The position numbers were made by a program, and so were the translations under genes. DNA of 64,000 nucleotides from Levilactobacillus enshiensis (lineage in GTDB: Bacteria; Bacillota; Bacilli; Lactobacillales; Lactobacillaceae), in assembly GCF_007115095.1 (NCBI RefSeq), contig NZ_SULH01000001.1:186001-250000 (forward strand), in the 5' to 3' direction. The notes under the pieces were generated by a model. It made no database searches. It was not told the origin of the DNA and saw nothing but the letters and a program-made list of their open reading frames with translations. Below are positions 52,556 to 59,878 of this stretch, piece after piece. How positions within the stretch are numbered: position 1 is the first letter of the stretch; each line of letters starts with the position of its first letter.

Positions 52556-54145
52556 TTGAAGCGCAAGATGAGTTTATTCTCTTTAGTCATGTTAACGCTG
52601 AGTGCCATCATTGGTTCGGGTTGGCTATTTGGGGCAGGAATGGCTGCCCAAATCGCTGGCCCAGCCGCAGTTTTATCATGGATTTTAGGGGCCGTTGTCA
52701 TTGGCCTGATTGCATTAAATTACATTGAATTGGGAACGATGTTTCCCACGAGTGGCGGGATGAGTCAGTACGCCGCGTTCTCCCACGGTCCGTTGTTGGG
52801 GTTCGTCGCGGGCTGGTCGAACTGGTTGTCGCTCTTAACGATTATTCCCATCGAAGCGGTGGCGGCGGTTCAGTACATGAGTTCCTGGCCGTGGGCTTGG
52901 GCCAACTGGACCCGGGGCTTTCTGAAGGACGGCAACATCACCAACGAAGGGTTAGTGATTGTCTTCCTGTTCATTCTGGCCTTTACCCTCCTGAACTTCT
53001 GGTCGGTAAAGTTGTTGACCAGATTTACGAGTTTTATTTCGATCTTTAAATTGGCGATTCCCACGTTGACCATCATCGTCTTGATCTGGACGGGGTTTGA
53101 ACCGCAAAACTTTGCGCACACCGCTGGCTTCATGCCGGCCGGGAGTGCATCGATCTTCTCGGCAACAACGGCAGCGGGGATTATCTTCTCCTACAATGCG
53201 TTTCAGACGACCATTAACATGGGTAATGAGATCGAACACCCGGAACGTAACATTTTCTGGGGAATCGTGATTGCGTTTAGTATCAGTACCGTGATCTATA
53301 CCATGTTGCAGATTGCCTTTATTGGCGCGGTGCCTACGGGAATGCTGCAACATGGCTGGCAGGGCGTTAACTTCCAGTCGCCATTTGCTGATATTGCCAT
53401 CCTGTTGAACTTGGGGTGGTTATCAACATTGCTGTACTTGGACGCATTCGTGTCACCGTTTGGCACCGGGGTTTCCTTCGTCGCAACGACCAGTCGGGCA
53501 CTGGCCGCGATGACGGGAACCAAGCACATTCCCACGCGGTTAGGCGAAATCAATCGCAAGTATCAGACGCCGCGGCGGGCGATGGTCGTCAACATGGTGT
53601 TGGGCGTCGTCTTGGTCGCGGGCTTCCGCAATTGGAGTACGTTGTCCAACGTGATTTCGACATCGACGTTGATCGCCTATTTGACGGGGCCGGTGACGGT
53701 GACGGCATTGCGGCGGCAAGGGCCGAAGTTTGTCCGGCCGTTTCGCTTGCACGGCGTTCATTGGTGGGCGCCACTGGCTTACGTGTTGGCTAGTCTAGCC
53801 ATCTACTGGGCCAAGTGGCCGACGACAATTGAAGTCTTTGGGGTGATTGCCCTAGGGCTGATCTGCTACGTCTACTATGAAGTCAGAAAACCGGCGGGGT
53901 GGCATGCTTTACGTGCGAGCCTCAAGGGCAGTCGTTGGTTGTTAGCCGAGATGGTTTGGCTGACCATCATGTCCTTGATTGGAAGTACGGAGTTTGGCGG
54001 TCTGGGGACACTCCCCTATCCACTGGATTTCGTCTTCGTAGCCGGGGGGAGCTTGGCCTGCTATTACTTGGGCGTGCATGATGCCTATTACAGCGAATCA
54101 TTTAGTATTGCTGAAGAATTGAATCAACGCGTTACTGAAGAGTAG
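52556..54145 (+). CDS. APC-superfamily amino acid permease
   Basis: A 529-residue membrane protein with about 12-14 hydrophobic segments. N-terminal MKRKMSLFSLVMLTLSAIIG then SGWLFGAGMAAQIAGPAAVL is the APC helix 1 substrate motif; FSYNAFQTTINMGNEIEHPE then RN is the helix 6 region; TRALAAMTGTKHIPTRLGEI follows. Start TTG 52556 has GTGAGG 10 bases upstream. Substrate not determinable; aspartate/glutamate or other amino acids are possible. Confidence 0.88.
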   Translation: MKRKMSLFSLVMLTLSAIIGSGWLFGAGMAAQIAGPAAVLSWILGAVVIGLIALNYIELGTMFPTSGGMSQYAAFSHGPLLGFVAGWSNWLSLLTIIPIEAVAAVQYMSSWPWAWANWTRGFLKDGNITNEGLVIVFLFILAFTLLNFWSVKLLTRFTSFISIFKLAIPTLTIIVLIWTGFEPQNFAHTAGFMPAGSASIFSATTAAGIIFSYNAFQTTINMGNEIEHPERNIFWGIVIAFSISTVIYTMLQIAFIGAVPTGMLQHGWQGVNFQSPFADIAILLNLGWLSTLLYLDAFVSPFGTGVSFVATTSRALAAMTGTKHIPTRLGEINRKYQTPRRAMVVNMVLGVVLVAGFRNWSTLSNVISTSTLIAYLTGPVTVTALRRQGPKFVRPFRLHGVHWWAPLAYVLASLAIYWAKWPTTIEVFGVIALGLICYVYYEVRKPAGWHALRASLKGSRWLLAEMVWLTIMSLIGSTEFGGLGTLPYPLDFVFVAGGSLACYYLGVHDAYYSESFSIAEELNQRVTEE

Positions 54146-54153
54146 GATGTTAT

Positions 54154-54193
54154 GGGAGTTTCTGACCAGTTGCTGGTGGGAACTCCTTTTTAT
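54154..54193 (+). terminator. Terminator after the APC permease
   Basis: The stem GGGAGTTTC..ACCAG / CTGGT..GGAACTCC is followed by TTTTTATTT. Confidence 0.85.
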
Positions 54194-54307
54194 TTACAGA
54201 GTAATTGAGTCCCGAACCTTTACAATCGGTTAGATCAGATGGCGGTTATGTGGCCGAAAAATATCCTTTTGACTAAACTGAGGCTAATTAAGGGAGAGGG
54301 ATGTGTG

Positions 54308-55213
54308 ATGAAAAATGTTGTTAAAGGCATTGTTGCTATGGGAGTGGGTGTGAGCCTCTTAGGCGGTACACTAACGGCATCAGCTAGCTCACAATACTCC
54401 GCTAGTCGGTCCAACTCAGTTAGGTTAGTCTGGCGGGCAAGTATGGGGAGACATGCACTGGTAGCGAGTCAAGGCGCACGCTACTCGGAACACTTAGGCA
54501 TTCGCTATGACTACAACAGTGACACACCAGATATGGTTTGGTATACAAATGCCCATGAAGAGCTGTATGACGTGGACTCTGGCAACTATTTAATTTACTA
54601 TCACGTGAATAGTGCGGATGGCCAGCACGGTGGCTGGATTTGGCGGGGGTACTTGAAGGATGCTAGTTCCGTTAAAAAGACTAAGACGAGTGCACCAGCC
54701 ACAACGCCATCGACGAGCACGGATGGGAATGGTTCGACGGATTCGAATACGTCAACGGATAGTACTACACCGGCTACAACGTCGACGATGGATTGGACAC
54801 CGTATATTCAAGTGGATGCTCTTGAGCCAGCAGATATTAACTTGATGAAACAATTTCCAAATTCGTTTTATAGTGAACAGGCCGCTGGAGCTGCAAATGA
54901 CTTTCTAGAAACTGGAACTGGTAGAGATATTTTAGATCAAGGTAGGACAACTGAACTTCTGCATCAAGAGTATAGTGATTTCTTGGCTGGATGGGGATTA
55001 AAAACAAATAGTTTCCAAGTGATTTTGTTTAATGTGAGTGATCCTAATAGTAGTAGTGAAGTGGCTCAGGCATTGACCGATGCAGGATATGATACTGGTG
55101 TCAGGGATAATCAATATAAAGGTTGGTATGTTGGTGGTCAGATTGAGCCAGCAGATGCAGAAAGTGAGACGACTCCGGCCGGAGAAGGTATACTTTTCCT
55201 AGTAAAAGAGTAG
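54308..55213 (+). CDS. Secreted protein, tandem paralogue 1
   Basis: A 301-residue exported protein. Signal peptide MKNVVKGIVAMGVGVSLLGG ending TLTASASS. A conserved domain to residue 115 (SRSNSVRLVWRASMGRHALV; HVNSADGQHGGWIWRGYLK) resembles surface-layer/GW-like wall domains. A Ser/Thr/Pro linker of about 45 residues (STSTDGNGSTDSNTSTDSTT) follows, then a C-terminal domain of about 130 residues (ALEPADINLMKQFPNSFYSE). ATG 54308 follows GGGAGAGGGATG. The 3' half is notably more AT-rich than the 5' half and than the paralogue. No LPxTG motif. Confidence 0.8.
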   Translation: MKNVVKGIVAMGVGVSLLGGTLTASASSQYSASRSNSVRLVWRASMGRHALVASQGARYSEHLGIRYDYNSDTPDMVWYTNAHEELYDVDSGNYLIYYHVNSADGQHGGWIWRGYLKDASSVKKTKTSAPATTPSTSTDGNGSTDSNTSTDSTTPATTSTMDWTPYIQVDALEPADINLMKQFPNSFYSEQAAGAANDFLETGTGRDILDQGRTTELLHQEYSDFLAGWGLKTNSFQVILFNVSDPNSSSEVAQALTDAGYDTGVRDNQYKGWYVGGQIEPADAESETTPAGEGILFLVKE

Positions 55214-55230
55214 AATAATAAAAATATAGA

Positions 55231-55274
55231 AAAATTGGTTTATGAAATCTAAAGAGACTTCATAGACCAATTTT
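55231..55274 (+). terminator. Terminator between the tandem secreted proteins
   Basis: A 16-bp stem AAAATTGGTTTATGAA / TTCATAGACCAATTTT (one mismatch). Confidence 0.85.
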
Positions 55275-55503
55275 ATCGTGAGAATTATTAGGTGGATGAT
55301 GTGATTTATCTTGACGTTAGAGCGATAGTATTATTGGTGGATGACTGAAGACATTTTCCTAAAATAATTTTTGAAGAATGAATTAGTCATATTTAATGGC
55401 AACCAGCAAAAACTTTCTTAACATTAGGAAACGTTTTAGGGAATTAAGTAGTTTTCAACACAGGTTCTGACTAAACTAAATGTATAACTGGGGAGGTTAG
55501 AAC

Positions 55504-56316
55504 ATGAAACAAGTTGTTAAGGGAATTATTGCGTTGGGTGTTGGTGTCAGTTTACTAGGCAGTTTGGGAACGACAGCGTCAGCGAACTCGCAGTACTCGG
55601 CTAGTCGGTCCAATTCGGTTCGGTTAGTTTGGCGGGCTAAGATGGGCCGGCACGCCATGACCGCGGTTAAGGGGAGTCGTTACTCGAAACACTTGGGTAC
55701 CTGGTATGGCTATAATAGTAGCCTGTCAGACGTGACGTGGTATACCAATGCGCATGAAAAATTGTATGATGTGGCGACGGGCAAATACTTAATTTATTAC
55801 CATGTGAACAGCGCTGACGGTCAGCATGGGGGTTGGATCTGGCGCGGTTACTTAAAGTCGGCGGCTACGACTCCCGCCACGCCAACCACGTCAAGCATGA
55901 ACTGGACGGCGGCAACGCAGGCAGAGCAGTTACGACCCGCAGATATCAAACTGATGCAGTTGTTCCCCCATGCCGCGTACGACGGTGCGTTGATGGCAGT
56001 GGTCAATCAAGTCTTTGCGTCGCCCACCAATCAACCGATTTTAACGGAGGAAGATAGCGGGGCTAACAATGACTTTGACCAGTTATTAACGAAAAATAAC
56101 GCGTTATACAGTGCCTTCTACCTGGTCCGGTTTAAAGTTGACGACCCGAATAGCTTAGCGGAAGTAAAACAGGCTGTGAATGACAAACTCACTGCGGGTC
56201 AACGAGCTGACCTTCAACGGTGGCGGATTGCGGGTAAAATAGCGCCTAGTGATTCGTCCAACCAGTCGCCCTATTTGAAGAGTGGCATGGGACTCTTGGT
56301 TTTTGCGGCTAAATAA
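55504..56316 (+). CDS. Secreted protein, tandem paralogue 2
   Basis: A 270-residue exported paralogue of 54308. Signal peptide MKQVVKGIIALGVGVSLLGS ending TTASANS; the N-terminal domain is nearly the same (QYSASRSNSVRLVWRAKMGR; HVNSADGQHGGWIWRGYLK). The linker is shortened to about 15 residues (TTPATPTTSS), and the C-terminal domain is recognisably homologous but diverged (EQLRPADIKLMQLFPHAAYD). GGGGAGG precedes the ATG. It has its own leader and terminator, so the two are separately transcribed duplicates. Function unknown. Confidence 0.8.
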   Translation: MKQVVKGIIALGVGVSLLGSLGTTASANSQYSASRSNSVRLVWRAKMGRHAMTAVKGSRYSKHLGTWYGYNSSLSDVTWYTNAHEKLYDVATGKYLIYYHVNSADGQHGGWIWRGYLKSAATTPATPTTSSMNWTAATQAEQLRPADIKLMQLFPHAAYDGALMAVVNQVFASPTNQPILTEEDSGANNDFDQLLTKNNALYSAFYLVRFKVDDPNSLAEVKQAVNDKLTAGQRADLQRWRIAGKIAPSDSSNQSPYLKSGMGLLVFAAK

Positions 56317-56318
56317 CT

Positions 56319-56369
56319 AAAAACACATTTCTGGACCGAATGACTCGGCACACAGAAATGTGTTTTTTT
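56319..56369. terminator. Terminator after secreted paralogue 2
   Basis: A perfect 15-bp stem AAAAACACATTTCTG / CAGAAATGTGTTTTT with additional T. Convergent with the GNAT gene. Confidence 0.8.
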
Positions 56370-56383
56370 ACGATCTAAAGTGG

Positions 56384-56833
56384 TTAATGCCGCAGCGTCC
56401 AACGCCACTGGTCATCAGTTTTTATAAAGCCCGCCGCAGTTAGGACGGCATCGTCCAGCAGGGTGGTATCTGGTAAGGTCAGTTTGGTCAATTGAAGTTC
56501 CTCACGGCCGAAACTAACTAAGCGGTCGACGATTTCTTGCTGTTCGGCGACGGGGAGGCGTTTGCCGGTTAGGCAAGCCTGGCCCTTGTGCGCGCTGAGG
56601 TCTAAGTTGGTGAAGCCCCCCCAGCCAATTAACTTGTGCGTCTGCCGCCGTTCAATTCCCCAAGTCAGTGCGGTACGGGCCATGGTGTTGCGCATGGTGC
56701 CGTTGACCCAGTCAGCCGTTTCGCCGAGGTCTTGATTAGTCAGGTCGGCAACGTTCTTTAATTTAAAGCGGGTGAGCCAATCGAAACGAAAAGTAGGGGT
56801 TAATAGGGGATGATACCCTTCGAAGCTAGACAT
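56384..56833 (-). CDS. GNAT-family N-acetyltransferase-like protein
   Basis: A 149-residue protein similar to RimJ/RimL-type GNATs: HPLLTPTFRFDWLTRFKLKN, ARTALTWGIERRQTHKLIGW then GGFTNLDLSAHKGQACLTGK (beta-4 region), and LQLTKLTLPDTTLLDDAVLT then AAGFIKTDDQWRWTL near the C-terminus. The acetyl-CoA loop is not typical (LTGKRLPVAEQQEIVDRL), so activity is uncertain. ATG 56833 gives MSSFEGYH with AAGGA upstream. Confidence 0.65.
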   Translation of the reverse strand: MSSFEGYHPLLTPTFRFDWLTRFKLKNVADLTNQDLGETADWVNGTMRNTMARTALTWGIERRQTHKLIGWGGFTNLDLSAHKGQACLTGKRLPVAEQQEIVDRLVSFGREELQLTKLTLPDTTLLDDAVLTAAGFIKTDDQWRWTLRH

Positions 56834-56972
56834 GTGCGGTGATTCCTTTCTGAATCCGTTTAGCCCCATTGTACCGGTAAATGCAACTGAACGCTAGTGA
56901 CTTCCTCGGTGTTAATCGTTCAGCTGTGCTATACTTGAAAGTGATATTGGCAAGTTGAAAGGGGTAGCACAC

Positions 56973-58013
56973 ATGACGGAAGATTTTTATATTGGAACTT
57001 ACACCAAGCGGATTAGTCGCGGCATCTACCGGGTCAGCGTGGACACCAAGGCACCGAAGTTAACGGATTGTGAATGGTTAGCATCAGCTGGGAGCCCAAC
57101 CTACATTGCAAAGGCCAAGGCTAAGCGGCTGTACGTCATCAACAAGAAGGAAACTGATGGTGAAACGCATGGTGGATTGATCATCTACGATATGAGCGAA
57201 GACAAGCCACGGGCCATTCAACAGGTCTTGGCAACGGGTTCTTCACCAGCATATGTCGCAGTTGACGAAGCGCGTCAGCTGGTCTACACGGCGAACTACC
57301 ATACCGCTGCGGTTCAGGTCTACGCCATCGCTGCTGACGGAACGTTGACGGAAACGGACAAAGTGATCGACCAAGATCCAGTTGGTCCAGCACCCGAACA
57401 AGCCGACGGTCCCCACCCCCATTTTGCTGACTTGACCCCAGATAACCGGTTAGTCGTTTGTGACTTGGGTTCAGATAAAGTTTATCTGTACGACGTGTCC
57501 GACGCCGGCAAATTGACCCCCGTTAGCCACGTGGACTTACCCGCTGGCTACGGGCCACGGCACATCGTCTTTGACGCCAAAAAGGGTGTTGCGTACTTAG
57601 TTGGTGAATTAAGCAGTAACGTGGCCACTTTGGCTTACGATGCGGCTGCCGGCAAGTTCACGGTAAAGTCGATTATCTCGACGATTCCGGACGACTGGAC
57701 GGCGCACAACGGTTCCGCTGCGATTCGGTTGAGTAGTGATGGTCGGTTCGTTTACGTGTCCAACCGGGGCAACAACTCGATTACGGTCTTCGCGACCGCA
57801 GAAGACGGCACGTTGACGACGGTGCAACGCATCTCCACGGAAGGTGACTTCCCACGGGACTTCAACTGGACTGCTGATCAAAGCCTAGTCTTAGTGGTCA
57901 ACCAGAACTCCGACAATGCTAGTCTGTATCAACGCGATGCGCAGAGCGGTAAGCTGACCTTGGTTCAAAAAGACTTCATGGTACCGGAAGGCGTTAGCGT
58001 TTTACCGGCTTAA
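56973..58013 (+). CDS. Lactonase family protein (6-phosphogluconolactonase-like beta-propeller)
   Basis: A 346-residue seven-bladed propeller of the YbhE/Pgl type: DFYIGTYTKRISRGIYRVSV, SPTYIAKAKAKRLYVINK, GPHPHFADLTPDNRLVVCDL, AGYGPRHIVFDAKKGVAYLV, NGSAAIRLSSDGRFVYVSNR then GNNSI, and FPRDFNWTADQSLVLVVNQN. It would hydrolyse 6-phosphogluconolactone in the heterofermentative/pentose phosphate route, though family members differ in substrate. GAAAGGGG precedes ATG 56973; an in-frame start at 56955 overlaps that site. Confidence 0.88.
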   Translation: MTEDFYIGTYTKRISRGIYRVSVDTKAPKLTDCEWLASAGSPTYIAKAKAKRLYVINKKETDGETHGGLIIYDMSEDKPRAIQQVLATGSSPAYVAVDEARQLVYTANYHTAAVQVYAIAADGTLTETDKVIDQDPVGPAPEQADGPHPHFADLTPDNRLVVCDLGSDKVYLYDVSDAGKLTPVSHVDLPAGYGPRHIVFDAKKGVAYLVGELSSNVATLAYDAAAGKFTVKSIISTIPDDWTAHNGSAAIRLSSDGRFVYVSNRGNNSITVFATAEDGTLTTVQRISTEGDFPRDFNWTADQSLVLVVNQNSDNASLYQRDAQSGKLTLVQKDFMVPEGVSVLPA

Positions 58014-58154
58014 AGAAGAGCGTGAGGCTAAAGGTGATTAGCTGATGCGCATTAAAGCGGATGGTTCAATAATCCTGGGCTTGGATTGTTGGGCTATTAG
58101 GTTTAAACGGAGCCGGCTGCCTTTTGGCACACATTTTAGCAAGATAAAATAAAG

Positions 58155-58204
58155 AATAGCGTTTGGAAGGCTGTCAATTCAGCCATTCCAAACGCTATTT
58201 TAGT
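58155..58204 (+). terminator. Terminator after the lactonase gene
   Basis: AATAGCGTTTGGAA pairs with TTCCAAACGCTATT around an inner GGCTG / CAGCC hairpin, with T following. Confidence 0.85.
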
Positions 58205-58208
58205 CTCT

Positions 58209-58262
58209 AATTGAAAGCTGAAAGCCACGCCTCAGCCTAGTATTGGCAAGCGTCTAGACTGT
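58209..58262 (-). repeat. Degenerate fragment of dispersed repeat family C
   Basis: CTGAAAGC..AGTATTGGCAAGC parallels the left part of the copy at 30193-30290. Diverged. Confidence 0.4.
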
Positions 58263-58271
58263 CATTAGACC

Positions 58272-59189
58272 TTAATCAGGATAATGGGTCTTAAAATACG
58301 CTGCCATGGTCTGCAAATGGTGTTCCAGACTGAGCCGCTTGACGACGCCTAGGCCGGGAAAATGCTGCGTCACGTGATAATCGGCGAGTGCTAGGGCGGC
58401 CGGTGTCTGGACTGCCGCCGATTGCTCCGGCAACCAAGCCGCTAGTTTGGCGACCGCTTGAAAGAACTTTTCCTTCGGGTGGCGGTAGTCGTCACGGTCA
58501 TCGGATACGAAGCGGTGAATCCGTAACTGGTCGCCAGCGAAGTAGGTCAGATGGAGGGTGACGGCCCGTGACGGATAACCATGCTCGCTGTAGTGAGCGC
58601 CGCCAATCGTGTAGTCGCTGACGCTAGTATAACCGTCTAGGGGAGCCGTTTGCCAGTCCTCACTGAAGAAACCGTCCTCGATGTCGGCGTAGCTCCGATC
58701 GTGTTCGGGAATCCAGGCATGGTCGTACAGACTACCGGTTGAGCGGCTGAGCAACTGGCGAATTCGCGCTTCCGGCGGGACCAAGAGGTAGGTTGGTGCC
58801 GTTAACCACCCGGCGTGTTGGGCAGCGACTAACTCGTCGTATTGCCGCGCGACCAACAGCGTTTGTTGGGTTGCTGAGGGCTGGAGGTCACGTGGAATAG
58901 TGGTGGGGGTCAAGATGTGACCGATGATAAGATTGGAATTTTCAGCGTAGGGGCGCCAATCGTAGAGCTTCTGCTGGGTCAAGGCGTAATCACTGACGGT
59001 GGGGTTGGCGATGACCACAAGGGGTTGGTCGTGTTCCACGAAGGCGGCCACGGTCTGTGGCAACGCGCGAATATCGCGAACCGGTTCAATAATTGGAATA
59101 ATGTTTCGCGGCAAAACGTGTTGTTGGGCAATGTTTTTCAGCGCCAGCAGGTCGTATTGGCGACCCCGAAAGTAAGGAAAGTAGATCAT
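58272..59189 (-). CDS. sce7725-like / beta-protein family protein
   Basis: A 305-residue protein starting MIYFPYFRGRQYDLLALKNI, with IIPIIEPVRDIRALPQTVAA and VVIANPTVSDY, the beginning typical of the sce7725/beta-protein families. These families are uncharacterised and known from defence-like or phage-like gene pairs. The C-terminal region (HPKEKFFQAVAKLAAWLPEQ; LGVVKRLSLEHHLQTMAAYF) is helical. Its ATG overlaps the stop of the upstream nuclease gene by 4 bp, so it is the third gene of a coupled helicase-nuclease operon. Function unknown. Confidence 0.72.
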   Translation of the reverse strand: MIYFPYFRGRQYDLLALKNIAQQHVLPRNIIPIIEPVRDIRALPQTVAAFVEHDQPLVVIANPTVSDYALTQQKLYDWRPYAENSNLIIGHILTPTTIPRDLQPSATQQTLLVARQYDELVAAQHAGWLTAPTYLLVPPEARIRQLLSRSTGSLYDHAWIPEHDRSYADIEDGFFSEDWQTAPLDGYTSVSDYTIGGAHYSEHGYPSRAVTLHLTYFAGDQLRIHRFVSDDRDDYRHPKEKFFQAVAKLAAWLPEQSAAVQTPAALALADYHVTQHFPGLGVVKRLSLEHHLQTMAAYFKTHYPD

Positions 59190-59878
59190 GGGCGTTGCTC
59201 CCTGAGCTTCTCTTGTAGCTCGTGGCGTTCCAAGTTGAGAGCGTCAATCTCACTTTGAAGGGCCGTGACCGCGGCAGATTGGGTGTCATCGATGAATTGG
59301 TCATAAAAATTGGCCGCGGGATCGTAAATGTCATAGTGTTGATGGCGCTTTTTCAGCTCCTGATAGAGACGCTCGGTGCTGTATTGTTTGAGGCCGGTGG
59401 CCATCTGTTTGGCCTTACCGACCTCGCGCGCCTGCGAGGCGATGAAGCGGGTGGTCAGTTCCGATGCGGGAACCTGCAACTCCTGGTGGCGTGGGGGCCG
59501 GGTAATGGTCAAATAGCCCGGTGTGGTGGGCGCCTCGGTCGCTGTGGCCAACATTTCTGGGTCGAATGGCCGGTAGATCAACACCCCAATGTGCGCGGGA
59601 ATCTCGTCGGCGACCGCTTGGTACAGCTTTAATGGCAGAACGAAGTAATTGTAATGGCCAACGAAGGAGAGCTTGGCCTTGGAGTGAAAGTCGCTCTTGG
59701 TGACCTTCAGCTCGTAGCAGCGCCACTCGATGGACTTGTCCGCTAATTCCTGATAGCTGAGCGTGTCGACGATGCCGGCGTCGGCGGGCATCGTGACCTC
59801 TTCCACGGCAAAGGCCCCGGCTTCTCTGCAGTAGGCATAAAGGGTGGCTTCCATGGCTAACGTTAATTTGGTTTTCAT
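59186..59878 (-). CDS. PD-(D/E)XK nuclease-fold protein (MmcB-like)
   Basis: A 230-residue protein. The nuclease core is visible: Asp in MPADAGIVDTLSY and E-x-K in RCYELKVTKSDFHSKAKLSF, then VGHYNYFVLPLKLY, as in MmcB-related and sce7726-like restriction-fold proteins. A C-terminal coiled coil follows (QSEIDALNLERHELQEKLRE). ATG 59878 overlaps the helicase TGA (ATGA), has AGGAGG 9 bases upstream, and its own stop overlaps the next ATG, so all three genes are translationally coupled. A DNA repair or defence nuclease is likely; the partner proteins are inferred from gene order. Confidence 0.78.
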   Translation of the reverse strand: MKTKLTLAMEATLYAYCREAGAFAVEEVTMPADAGIVDTLSYQELADKSIEWRCYELKVTKSDFHSKAKLSFVGHYNYFVLPLKLYQAVADEIPAHIGVLIYRPFDPEMLATATEAPTTPGYLTITRPPRHQELQVPASELTTRFIASQAREVGKAKQMATGLKQYSTERLYQELKKRHQHYDIYDPAANFYDQFIDDTQSAAVTALQSEIDALNLERHELQEKLREQRP

